A stretch of 64,000 bases of DNA, taken from contig NZ_CP016438.1 in the NCBI RefSeq assembly GCF_001685355.1, positions 10,168,001-10,232,000 on the forward strand, written 5' to 3'. This document shows, one piece after another, positions 8,310 to 16,230 of this stretch (the stretch's first letter is position 1; the number at the start of each line of letters is the position of its first letter). The notes under the pieces were generated by a model. It saw only the letters and a program-made list of their open reading frames with translations, did not search any database and was not told where the DNA came from. Position numbers and translations under genes: made by a program. The DNA is from Streptomyces lincolnensis (GTDB lineage Bacteria; Actinomycetota; Actinomycetes; Streptomycetales; Streptomycetaceae).

Positions 8310-9515
8310 ATGACCACCACCCCTGTCGGCCCCCTCACCGACGAACTCACCGCGGACTTCTACCACTACGAGTCGCTGCTCCCCGACGAGGAGCGCAAGA
8401 TCCTCCTCAAGGCCCGCACCCTCCTGCGCGAGCAGGTCAGGCCGCTGGTCAACGAGAACTGGGCCAAGGGGGAGTTCCCCCGGGAACTCATCACCCTGTT
8501 CCGCGACAGCGGCCTGGCCGGACTGCCCTACGAGGGCTACGGCGAGCACCGGCCCACTGTCAGCAACCTGCTCAGCGGCATGCTGGCGATGGAGATGGCC
8601 CGCACCGACGCCTCGGTGTCCACCTTCTTCGGCGTCCACAACGGGCTGGCCATGTACTCGATCTTCTCCGGCGGCGACCAGGAGCAGCGCGACCGCTGGC
8701 TCCCGCAGATGGCTGCGATGGACAGGATCGGCGCGTTCGCGATGACCGAGCCGCTCGGCGGCTCCGACGTGGCCGGCGGCATGCGCACCACCGCCCGCCG
8801 GGAGGGCGACACCTGGGTCCTGAACGGCGCCAAGAAGTGGATCGGCAACGCCACCTTCGCCGACCTCGTCGTCGTGTGGGCGCGGGACGTCGACGACAAC
8901 CACGTCAAGGGCTTCGTCGTCGAGAAGGGCACGCCCGGCTTCGACCCGGTGAAGATCGAGCACAAGGTCGCCTTCCGGATCGTGGAGAACGCCGAGATCA
9001 CCCTCACCGACGTCCGGGTGCCGGAGGCGAACCGGCTCCAGCGCATCGACTCCTTCCGGGACGTGGCCGAGATCCTGCGCGCCACCCGCGCCGGAGTGGC
9101 CTGGCAGGCCCTCGGCGTGATGATCGGCGCCTACGAACTCGCCCTGGACTACGCCCGGGAGCGCCGCCAGTTCGGCCGCCCCATCGGCGGCTTCCAGCTC
9201 GTGCAGGACCTGCTGGTCAGGAGCCTGGGCGACATCACCGCTTCCTGGGGCATGCTCGTCCAGCTCGCCCGCCTCCAGGACGCCGGCATCTTCCGGGACG
9301 AACACTCCGCCCTGGCCAAGGCGTTCGTCACGGCGCGGATGCGGGAGGTCGTGGCCCGCAGCCGTGAGATCTTCGGCGGCAACGGCATCCTCCTCGACCA
9401 CGACATCGCCCGCTTCTTCGTCGACGCCGAAGCGATCTACTCCTTCGAGGGCACCCGCGAGATGAACACTCTCATCGTCGGCAAGTCGATCACCGGCCAG
9501 AGCGCCTTCGTCTGA
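8310..9515 (+). CDS. Acyl-CoA dehydrogenase
   Basis: A 401-residue FAD acyl-CoA dehydrogenase. It has the FAMTEPLGGSDVAGG flavin/substrate loop, the middle beta domain (WVLNGAKKWIGNATF), and the C-terminal YSFEGTREMNTLIVG segment with the catalytic Glu (about Glu380), placed as in glutaryl/isovaleryl-type members. ATG at 8310 follows the previous stop by one base, behind a GAAGGAGGAG site. It is the last gene of the operon, which ends in a strong hairpin 46 bp later. It introduces the double bond that the crotonase hydrates. Confidence 0.93.
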   Translation: MTTTPVGPLTDELTADFYHYESLLPDEERKILLKARTLLREQVRPLVNENWAKGEFPRELITLFRDSGLAGLPYEGYGEHRPTVSNLLSGMLAMEMARTDASVSTFFGVHNGLAMYSIFSGGDQEQRDRWLPQMAAMDRIGAFAMTEPLGGSDVAGGMRTTARREGDTWVLNGAKKWIGNATFADLVVVWARDVDDNHVKGFVVEKGTPGFDPVKIEHKVAFRIVENAEITLTDVRVPEANRLQRIDSFRDVAEILRATRAGVAWQALGVMIGAYELALDYARERRQFGRPIGGFQLVQDLLVRSLGDITASWGMLVQLARLQDAGIFRDEHSALAKAFVTARMREVVARSREIFGGNGILLDHDIARFFVDAEAIYSFEGTREMNTLIVGKSITGQSAFV

Positions 9516-9560
9516 GCCTGCGAGCCCCGGCCGCACCGACGTCCGAGTCCCGCCCCCACC

Positions 9561-9595
9561 CACCGGGTCCCAGGTCCATGACCTGGGACCCGGTG
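9561..9595 (+). terminator. Strong terminator of the acyl-CoA operon
   Basis: A perfect 15-bp stem (CACCGGGTCCCAGGT and its complement) with a 5-nt loop, 46 bp after the acyl-CoA dehydrogenase stop. It also argues against the far-upstream start for the next LysR gene, whose open frame begins inside it. Confidence 0.88.
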
Positions 9596-9646
9596 CGTTG
9601 TTCGGAACTTCTCCCTCCGTGGAGCGCTCCCGTTAGCGTGTGCGAG

Positions 9647-10591
9647 ATGCTGGAGATGCGGGAGATCGAGGTCTTTCTGGCGGTGGCCGAGGAACTGCAT
9701 TTCGGGCGGGCCGCCGACCGGCTGCGGCTGTCCACCTCACGGGTCAGCACCCTCGTACGGGCCGTGGAACGCCGGGCCGGGACGCTGCTGTTCGCGCGCA
9801 GCAGCCGGGTGGTCCGGCTGACCCCGCAGGGCGCCCAGCTCTACGCCGGGCTGCGGTCCGCGTACATCCAGATCGAACGCACGCTGGAGGACGTCCGCCG
9901 TGCCGGATCCGTCGGCGGTGGTGTGCTGCGGGCCGGGTTCTCCACCACGCTGCCCGAGAAGCTGCGCCTGGAACTGATCGGCGCCTTCGAGAGCCGGTAC
10001 CCGGACTGCCGGGTCGTCGCCTCCGGTATGCCCACCACCGACCTCTTCCGCTGGCTGGGCAAGGAGTGGCCCGTCGACGTCTTCGTCACCTGGATGCCCA
10101 CGGCCGCAGCGCCGGTCGAACCCGCGCTGTACATCGGCGAGGTGATCCACCGGGTGCCCCGGGCCGTCATGCTCGGCGCCGGCCACCCGCTGGCGGGCCG
10201 TGAGTCGGTCGACATCGAGGAACTGGCGGACGGCGGCCATCCCGTCCTCTACCCCGAACTACCCCTGTGGTTCGGTGAGTTGTGGGCCCCGTCCACCACA
10301 CCCGGCGGTCGGGCCCTGGCGCTGCGGCGGCTGCCGGCCAACTACGTGGAGGACGTCCTGCGGCTGGTCGCCGAGGGCACTCTCGCCCATCTGACCTTCA
10401 CCTCCCTGCTGGAGGCCTACGACCGGCCGGGCGTCGTCGTCGCCCCGCTCACCGGACTGCCGCCGATGCCGGTCCGGGCGGTGTGGCCGGCGGGCCCGCA
10501 GCAGCGGCTCGCCGAGGCCTTCGCCGTGTGCTGCGCGGACCACACGGGGGAGCCGGGCGACGACCCGGACGACCCGGACCAGCCGGACTAG
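9647..10591 (+). CDS. LysR-family transcriptional regulator
   Basis: A 314-residue LysR regulator with the N-terminal DNA-binding domain (REIEVFLAVAEELHFGRAADRL ... STLVRAVERRAG) and a substrate-binding domain. ATG at 9647 (or 9656) is chosen because the open frame further upstream runs through the preceding terminator. The C-terminus ends in an acidic Asp/Pro repeat (GDDPDDPDQPD). It lies between the acyl-CoA operon and the epoxide hydrolase, which it could control. Confidence 0.88.
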   Translation: MLEMREIEVFLAVAEELHFGRAADRLRLSTSRVSTLVRAVERRAGTLLFARSSRVVRLTPQGAQLYAGLRSAYIQIERTLEDVRRAGSVGGGVLRAGFSTTLPEKLRLELIGAFESRYPDCRVVASGMPTTDLFRWLGKEWPVDVFVTWMPTAAAPVEPALYIGEVIHRVPRAVMLGAGHPLAGRESVDIEELADGGHPVLYPELPLWFGELWAPSTTPGGRALALRRLPANYVEDVLRLVAEGTLAHLTFTSLLEAYDRPGVVVAPLTGLPPMPVRAVWPAGPQQRLAEAFAVCCADHTGEPGDDPDDPDQPD

Positions 10592-10699
10592 CCGGGCGGC
10601 TGAGGGCTCGCCGCCTCGCACGCGATCGTTGCGCCACGCAGAACGACCGTGCTGCATTTCGTCGTTGATGCAGGTCAGGGACTGCGGGAGGCTGTACGC

Positions 10700-11839
10700 A
10701 TGACGGAGATCAAGCGGTTCCACATCGACATCCCGCAGGCCGAGCTGGACGACCTCCAGGCCCGTCTCGCCCGTACCCGCTGGGCGAACGAACTCCCCGC
10801 CGACCCCGACGCCGCCCCGACCGGGCCGGTGCCCGCCGGCTGGGAGCGCGGCGTACCGCTCTCGTACGTCCAGGAGCTCGTCGAGCGCTGGCAGACCTCC
10901 TACGACTGGCGCGTCCACGAGGCCCGGCTCAACGCCCACCCGCACTTCACCACCGAGATCGACGGCCAGACCATCCACTTCGTGCACGTCCGCTCTCCGC
11001 ACGAGGACGCCACCCCGCTGATCCTCACCCACGGCTGGCCCAACACCTTCGTGGAGTACATGGGTCTCGTCGAGGAGCTGACCAACCCGGCGGACCCGGC
11101 CGACGCCTTCCACGTCGTCGTCCCGGACATGCCCGGCTTCGGCTTCTCCGGCCCCACCCACGAGGCCGGCTGGAACCGGCACCGCGTCGCGGCCGCCTGG
11201 GCCGAGCTGATGCGCCGCCTCGGCTACGAGCGCTACGGCGTGCACGGCAACGACGCCGGCGCGTTCGTCGCCCCGGAGCAGGGCCGGCAGAACCCGGACC
11301 AGGTCATCGGGGTGCACGTCAACCAGCTGTTCTCCTTCCCCGACGGCACCCCGGGCGAGTTCGAGGGGGTGACCGAGGAAGAGGCGGGCATGCTGCAGTT
11401 CCTCCAGTCCTTCAACACCGAGATGTCGGCGTACGCCGAACTCCAGGCCACCAAGCCGCAGAACCTGGCCCACGCGCTCGCGGACTCGCCCGCCGGGCAG
11501 CTTGCCTGGATCGGCCAGCTGCTGGGCACCGCGGTGGACCCGGACACCGTTCTGACCATCGCCACGATCTACTGGCTGACCAACACCGGCGCTTCCTCGG
11601 CCCGGCTGTACTGGGAGGACCGCCACACCGAGCACCCCGCCGAGCCGACCACCGCCGCGACGGGACTGGCGAGCTTCGCCCAGGACTTCCGGCCGGTGCG
11701 CAAGTTCGCCGACCGCGACCACAAGAACATCGTCTCCTGGTCCCAGCTGGACCGCGGCAGCCACTGGGCCGCCCACGACGCTCCCGACCTGCTCGTCGCC
11801 GACCTCCGCCAGTTCTTCGGCGGCCTGCGCCGACGCTGA
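10700..11839 (+). CDS. Epoxide hydrolase, microsomal (EHN) type
   Basis: A 379-residue alpha/beta hydrolase with the EHN N-terminal lid extension (IKRFHIDIPQAELDDLQARL). The oxyanion HGWP is at 111-114, the nucleophile is Asp185 in VHGNDAGAF, and the catalytic His is in DRGSHWAAHDAPD near residue 355. It hydrolyses an epoxide to a diol through an ester on Asp. The start at 10700 gives a full-length family member. The last third is repeated almost exactly, but broken, at 56.8-57.1 kb in the same window. Confidence 0.93.
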   Translation: MTEIKRFHIDIPQAELDDLQARLARTRWANELPADPDAAPTGPVPAGWERGVPLSYVQELVERWQTSYDWRVHEARLNAHPHFTTEIDGQTIHFVHVRSPHEDATPLILTHGWPNTFVEYMGLVEELTNPADPADAFHVVVPDMPGFGFSGPTHEAGWNRHRVAAAWAELMRRLGYERYGVHGNDAGAFVAPEQGRQNPDQVIGVHVNQLFSFPDGTPGEFEGVTEEEAGMLQFLQSFNTEMSAYAELQATKPQNLAHALADSPAGQLAWIGQLLGTAVDPDTVLTIATIYWLTNTGASSARLYWEDRHTEHPAEPTTAATGLASFAQDFRPVRKFADRDHKNIVSWSQLDRGSHWAAHDAPDLLVADLRQFFGGLRRR

Positions 11840-12057
11840 GGGACCGGGGCCGTGGCCGTCCAACCTCCCTTACCTGATGGGGTGATGACGGAAAATGGGC
11901 ATGGCAGGTACATGACTTGCAGGGCTTGTGGGGCATACCATCGCAAGGCCCCGGAAGGGCGGTCGATGATGCGTCCAGCCCCACCGGACACTCGCGCCGC
12001 TCCTCCGCGTCCCCGGTCCCACCGGGCCGGAATCCCCCCCACGGATAAGGAGCAGCA

Positions 12058-12633
12058 ATGCCCCTCGGCACATGGCTCAAGGCAGGCATGTCCGCCGCGG
12101 CGCTCACCCTCGCCATGGCGAGCGCCGCGACTGCCGCCCCCACGAGTGAGCAATCCACCGCACAGGCGGCAGCGGTGACCCTTCGCTACGACGACAGCCG
12201 CGCCGGAAGCTGGGAGGCCGCGATCGCGGCCGGAGTCGCCTCATGGAACGCGAACGTGAGCAACGTCAAACTGGTGGAAGCGGCACCCGGCACCGGGGCC
12301 GAAATCGTGATCGTCGCCACCACGGGCTGGCCGCAGGCCACGCTCGGCCCCGTTCGTCCGGGCCGTCAGGTCCGCGTCGAACTCGGTAGCCAGGCCGTGA
12401 GCCAGGGCTACGACAAGACGCGGATCGCCGCCCACGAACTGGGTCACAGCCTCGGCCTGCCGGACACCAAACCCGGCCCCTGCTCCCAACTGATGTCGGG
12501 GTCGAGCGCCGGCACGGCCTGCACCAACGCCGTGCCCAACGCGACCGAACGGTCCCGCGTGCAGTCCGCTTACGCAAGCGGCGTCGCCGCGCTCGTACCC
12601 AGTGACGGTCGCAACCTCATCGACGCGCCCTGA
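12058..12633 (+). CDS. snpA: Snapalysin-family zinc metalloprotease, secreted
   Basis: A 191-residue extracellular neutral protease of the snapalysin (M7) family. The signal peptide ends near residue 27 (SAATAAP). The zinc site reads HELGHSLGLPD, with ligands His126, His130 and Asp136 and catalytic Glu127; the Asp third ligand is the family hallmark. The downstream CSQLMSG turn is also family-typical. The start at 12058 has a GGAGCAG site. A hairpin 27 bp past the stop likely ends transcription. The streptomycete snpA gene often has a divergent LysR gene; that is not the case here. Confidence 0.9.
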   Translation: MPLGTWLKAGMSAAALTLAMASAATAAPTSEQSTAQAAAVTLRYDDSRAGSWEAAIAAGVASWNANVSNVKLVEAAPGTGAEIVIVATTGWPQATLGPVRPGRQVRVELGSQAVSQGYDKTRIAAHELGHSLGLPDTKPGPCSQLMSGSSAGTACTNAVPNATERSRVQSAYASGVAALVPSDGRNLIDAP

Positions 12634-12659
12634 GCCCACTGCCTCGAAGCGACGGCGCT

Positions 12660-12688
12660 TCCCGGGGACCTCTACGAGATCCCCGGGA
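12660..12688 (+). terminator. Terminator after snapalysin gene
   Basis: A perfect 9-bp stem (TCCCGGGGA / TCCCCGGGA) with an 11-nt loop, 27 bp downstream of the stop. Confidence 0.65.
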
Positions 12689-12822
12689 CGTCGTCCCCCT
12701 GCGCCGGTGCGAGTCGTCGTGGTGAGCAGGGCGAGTCTTGTCGAACGGTCGACCCGAGGGCGAGCCGTGCGACATGCCACAGGCTCGCGCACTGCGTTCG
12801 CTCGGCGCGGCACGTCCAGTAA

Positions 12823-13741
12823 GGACTGGAATCAGAATGAGGTCTCCGAGTCTCGGGAATGACGGCATGTCAGTTCGCGTTCATGCGGCCCGGAGGGGGT
12901 GGTTGCGACCAAGAGTCGTGGTGGGCGCAAGCCGTGGGAGGTTGACGATGGGCTGTGGGAGCGTATCGAGCCGCTGTTGCCGGTGATTGAGCGGCGCGTC
13001 CGGTACCCGGGGCGTCGTCAGCTCGATGACCGGCGGGTTCTGTGCGGCATCCTGTTCGTGCTCTACACCGGCATCCCCTGGCGCCACCTCCCGCAGGAAC
13101 TCGGCTTCGGCTCCGGGATGACCTGCTGGAGGCGACTGCGGAAGTGGGACGAGGCCGGGGTCTGGCCGCGCCTGCACGAGATGCTGCTGGCCGAACTGCG
13201 GGCGGCCGGGGTACCGGATCTGCCCCGGGCGTCGGTCGACTCGAGCCATCTGGGGGCGATGAAAGGTGGTGCGGCCACCGGCCCGTCCCCGGTGGGCCGG
13301 GGCAAGAGCGGCAGCAAGCACCACGTGATCGTCGAGGCCCACGGCATCCCGCTGGCCGCCACGCTGACCGGCGGCAACCGCAACGACGTGCCCCAGCTGA
13401 TCCCACTTATCCGAGCCGTCCCGCCGATCCGAGGCAAGCGCGGCCAACCGCTGCGCCGCCCGAAGCACCTCCACGCCGACCGCGGCTACGACCACGAGAG
13501 TTACCGGGACCAGGTCCGACGGTTCGAGATCACCCCGCACATCGCCCGGCGCGGCACCGAACACGGCTCCGGGCTCGGCGTACACCGCTGGGTTGCGGAA
13601 GGCGCCCTCGCACCACTGCACTGGTTCCGGCGCCTACGCATCCGCCGGGAGATCCGCTCCGACGTCCACCAGGCCCTCATCACACTCGGTTGTGGCGTCA
13701 TCCGCTGGCGACGACTGAGGGCCCCGCTCTGATTCCAGTCC
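12823..13741 (+). mobile_element. IS5-family insertion sequence, about 919 bp
   Basis: Terminal inverted repeats begin GGACTGGAATCAGA at the left end (12823) and read as its exact complement at the right end (ending 13741). They enclose one intact transposase gene. The bases next to the ends (AA on both sides) allow a very short target duplication, but this cannot be proved. A third copy of the same end, in inverted orientation, lies at 14719. Confidence 0.85.
12899..13732 (+). CDS. IS5-family transposase
   Basis: A 277-residue single-frame DDE transposase. It has the N-terminal DUF4096-like domain (WERIEPLLPVIE ... GIPWRHLP), the first Asp in ASVDSSHLGA, the second in LHADRGYDHESYR, and the C-terminal basic segment with Glu (WVAEGALAPLHWFRRLRIR). 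The GTG start at 12899 has a CGGAGGG site. Unlike many streptomycete IS5 copies it needs no frameshift, so it may still be active. Confidence 0.92.
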   Translation: MVATKSRGGRKPWEVDDGLWERIEPLLPVIERRVRYPGRRQLDDRRVLCGILFVLYTGIPWRHLPQELGFGSGMTCWRRLRKWDEAGVWPRLHEMLLAELRAAGVPDLPRASVDSSHLGAMKGGAATGPSPVGRGKSGSKHHVIVEAHGIPLAATLTGGNRNDVPQLIPLIRAVPPIRGKRGQPLRRPKHLHADRGYDHESYRDQVRRFEITPHIARRGTEHGSGLGVHRWVAEGALAPLHWFRRLRIRREIRSDVHQALITLGCGVIRWRRLRAPL

Positions 13742-13793
13742 AAAGTAAGCTGGAATCCCATGTCGCGAACTCGCGCCAGCACAAGGAGCCGGA

Positions 13794-14672
13794 ATGCTCG
13801 CTAACCCGTCGGCGCTGGCGGCCGGAAGGCGTCATTCGGTCGGACGGCGCTGGGATGGAACCGTTCTCGCCGTCGGCAATACCGCAGCCGCTGAATGTCG
13901 TGTCGAGCGATGGGAAGACGTCGTCGCGGTGGCAGCTGGCAACGTCCATACCGCGACGAACACGGGCAGGTCTCATACGGTGGGGCTCCGGTCGGACGGT
14001 ACGGTGCTGGCAACGGGGTGGAATGGCGATGGGCAGTGTGATGTCGCCGGATGGCGAGGCATCACGGCCGTGGCCGCAGGCTGGCGCCGCACGCTCGGGC
14101 TACTCGCGAATGGCCGCGTGCTAGCAGTTGGCCGGAGTGCAGAAGGACAGTGCGACGTGCAGTCCTGGCGCGAGATGGTCGTCCTCTCGTGTGGTGACTG
14201 GCACTCGGTCGGCGTCCGGTCGGACGGTTCTGCACTGGCTACGGGGAACAACCGACGACGGCAGTGTGCCGTTGAAGGGTGGCGTGACCTGGCCGCCGTT
14301 TCGGCCGGGTATCTCCATACCGTCGGCCTCAGAACCGACGGGCGGGCAGTAGCGACCGGAGACCGGGCATCCGGGGCGTGCGAGGTCGATGAGTGGAAAG
14401 ACATGGTGGCGCTCGGCGCGGGCAGCTACCACACCGTCGGGGTCACCGCGTCCGGACGGGTCCTCGCAGCAGGAGACAACAGCTACGGACAGTGCGAAGT
14501 CGGCGATTGGCGCGACATTATCGCCGTAGCGGCCGGTTCAACGCACACCCTTGGCCTGCGTGCCAACGGCACGGTCGTGACCACAGGGAACAATGCCGAC
14601 AGACAGTGCGAAGTCGATGCCTGGTCCGGGGTCCTGCTTCCACAGGCGTCCGGCCGCGCCCACGCGAACTGA
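13794..14672 (+). CDS. RCC1-repeat protein, possible passenger of the IS5-type unit
   Basis: A 292-residue protein made of six to seven repeats of about 41 residues with the pattern HTVGLRSDGTVLATG-(x)7-QCDV-x-W-x-DI-x-AVAAG, which predicts an RCC1-like beta-propeller. No signal peptide or enzyme domain is seen. The second repeat contains a small insertion (VHTATNTGRSHTVGL). Start ATG 13794 follows AAGGAGCC. Its C-terminal codons run into the 57-bp right inverted repeat, so the repeat doubles as coding sequence. Function is unknown; RCC1 propellers usually bind proteins. Confidence 0.8.
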   Translation: MLANPSALAAGRRHSVGRRWDGTVLAVGNTAAAECRVERWEDVVAVAAGNVHTATNTGRSHTVGLRSDGTVLATGWNGDGQCDVAGWRGITAVAAGWRRTLGLLANGRVLAVGRSAEGQCDVQSWREMVVLSCGDWHSVGVRSDGSALATGNNRRRQCAVEGWRDLAAVSAGYLHTVGLRTDGRAVATGDRASGACEVDEWKDMVALGAGSYHTVGVTASGRVLAAGDNSYGQCEVGDWRDIIAVAAGSTHTLGLRANGTVVTTGNNADRQCEVDAWSGVLLPQASGRAHAN

Positions 14673-14719
14673 CACGTCGTCATTCCCGAGCCGCAGAGAC
14701 CTCATTCTGATTCCAGTCC
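14663..14719. repeat. Right 57-bp inverted repeat of the composite unit
   Basis: Reverse complement of 12823-12879 with five mismatches. The outermost 24 bp are identical, including the IS5-type tip. Confidence 0.88.
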
Positions 14720-14723
14720 CAAG

Positions 14724-14875
14724 GGGATCGCTGTTGCGTCCGCCGCCGGCGAGCAGCTTGCCGAGGGCTACGTCAGCGCCGTCTACCTCAAGGGCAACGA
14801 GTACGGGGACCTGCCCGCCTCGGCGAGTTGCTGACCCATGCCACGACACCGATCAGCCACACCACCGATGAGTAG
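14724..14875 (+). pseudogene. Gene fragment beside the composite element
   Basis: Protein-like sequence (AVASAAGEQLAEGYVSAVYLK...) runs from the edge of the inverted repeat to a stop at about 14833. A second frame (GELLTHATTPISHTTDE) then continues to a stop at about 14874. It looks like the tail of a gene cut by the insertion and then frameshifted. The family is not recognised. Confidence 0.3.
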
Positions 14876-15069
14876 GTCGCTGTAGTCGGTCAGCGCCTCC
14901 ACACTGCGACCGGAGACATCCCGCCCGCCCCATGAGCACGAGACCAACCAATTCCAGCTGCTGCATGTGTACGTGCCGTTGTTCCTGTTCCGCGGCGGAC
15001 GACGCCCATCACGATCTCTTCCACGGCCCTCCGTCAGGAGGCCGTCGCCTGTGGCGGCGGATCACCGAT

Positions 15070-15520
15070 CCGGGGTGATCGCGTCGATCAGGACACAGAG
15101 CGGGCGTACGCCGTCCTGGTCGGCGTCGGCCTGGTCCAAGACCTCGGCGGCCGGGGCGAGTACGCCGATGAGCCGGCCCGGACCGTACGGCCGACGGCAC
15201 GTCGCGCAGCACGGCACGGAAGAACGACCCGGTCCACGGGCCCATCGCGAGGCGTTCGCGAACTCCCGTTCCGTGCTGCTCCTCCGCAGTTGCCGGGCCG
15301 ATGCGGATTTCCACGACGGCAGGCAGGGCCACCGTCCGAGCCCCCGAAACGGCCTGGCAGGAGGCCACTTGGACGGAGAAAACGCAACTTCGACATGGTT
15401 CGCAGAGGCAGCTACCTTCACCTGGTCTTCGGCGATCGCGAACGGTCGTACAGGGGTTTCTTCAGGCTGAGCCACCCGCGACGGGGTGAGTCGGTCATGC
15501 CCCCTCGCCGCCGTGCGTGA
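15070..15520 (-). pseudogene. Decayed leftward gene, several frameshifts
   Basis: Three successive minus-strand frames give protein-like pieces in order: VRPFAIAEDQVKVAASANHV, then VEIRIGPATAEEQHGTGVRE, then VLAPAAEVLDQADADQDGV. This suggests one gene with at least two frameshifts. Its family is not recognised. The rest of 14876-15570 shows nothing convincing. Confidence 0.35.
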
Positions 15521-15570
15521 GCCACCGAACCGGGTCCACACCAGGCACCCCCCCCATCAGGGAGAGAAAC

Positions 15571-16128
15571 ATGCCCCATGTTGCGCTGTACACATTCGGC
15601 GTCCTGAAGTCACCTCTCGCCGATCCCGCACCTCTCACGCGCGAGTTCTACGACATTGGTGAGGCCGTCTACCGGAAGATCATTCAGCACCCCGGATACC
15701 TCGCGCGTGCGGAACCGGCAGGCGGAGACCGGGGCATGCTCTTCGAGGCGGACTGGGGTGCATGGGGAGAGTTCGCCGTACCGGCCTGGTACGGCAAGGG
15801 ACGCACGGCGGAGACCACCGCCCTGGCCACGACCCTCTCGCTCTGGACCGACCTGCGCTCTGCCTTCGACGCCGTCTACACCGGTCTGCACCGTGAGGCG
15901 CTGAACAGGCGTTACGACTGGTTCGAGAGGCCAGGGCACCCGAATTACGTGTTCTGGTGGGTTACCGACGGCGCGATACCCACCTGGCGGGACGGGGTTT
16001 CCAGGCTGGAGCACCTCCACGACCATGGCTCCGCGCCGCACGCCTTCACCTTCCACCACTCGTTCGCCCCGGAGGGAACTCCGACCACCATCAAAGGCAT
16101 CGGGCCTCAGAGCGACCAGGTTCGCTGA
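15571..16128 (+). CDS. DUF3291 domain protein
   Basis: A 185-residue protein matching the DUF3291 pattern: an early aromatic LYTFGVLKSP segment, a W/F-rich centre (SLWTDLRSAFDAVYTGLHREAL), NRRYDWFERPGHPNYVFWWV, then a PTWRDGVSRLEHLHDHG helix and an AFTFHHSF strand. The family folds like a dimeric alpha/beta barrel and resembles monooxygenase or hydratase-like small enzymes, but its activity is unknown. ATG at 15571 has a GGGAGAG site. It converges with the GNAT gene and shares a hairpin with it. Confidence 0.8.
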   Translation: MPHVALYTFGVLKSPLADPAPLTREFYDIGEAVYRKIIQHPGYLARAEPAGGDRGMLFEADWGAWGEFAVPAWYGKGRTAETTALATTLSLWTDLRSAFDAVYTGLHREALNRRYDWFERPGHPNYVFWWVTDGAIPTWRDGVSRLEHLHDHGSAPHAFTFHHSFAPEGTPTTIKGIGPQSDQVR

Positions 16129-16191
16129 CAACGAAGCCTGAATGGGAGGTGTCTGGCCGTCGGGCCGGCGCGGAATGTTCACGGGCTCGGG

Positions 16192-16216
16192 CGGCCCGCG
16201 CCTTCGTCGCGGGCCG
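16192..16216. terminator. Bidirectional hairpin between converging genes
   Basis: A 9-bp stem (CGGCCCGCG / CGCGGGCCG) with a 7-nt loop, between the DUF3291 stop and the GNAT stop. Confidence 0.6.
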
Positions 16217-16230
16217 AGTGCGGAGGGATC

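Larger units (their letters stand above)
12823..14719. mobile_element. Composite unit: IS5-type element plus RCC1-repeat gene between 57-bp inverted repeats
   Basis: The first 57 bp (12823-12879) recur inverted at 14663-14719 with 52 of 57 positions matching, far more than the roughly 14 bp shared with the inner right end at 13741. The unit therefore encloses the transposase and the neighbouring RCC1 gene. It may move as one 1.9-kb unit with a passenger gene, or reflect two insertions followed by loss of most of the second element. Confidence 0.6.

Noticed and set aside
9578..9646. Upstream start for the second LysR gene
   Set aside because: The frame from 9578 starts inside a perfect 15-bp-stem terminator. 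The helix-turn-helix fits a start at 9647.
13742..13793. A further complete IS end at CTGGAATCCCATGTCGCG
   Set aside because: Only about eight bases match the IS tip, too few to call another terminal repeat.
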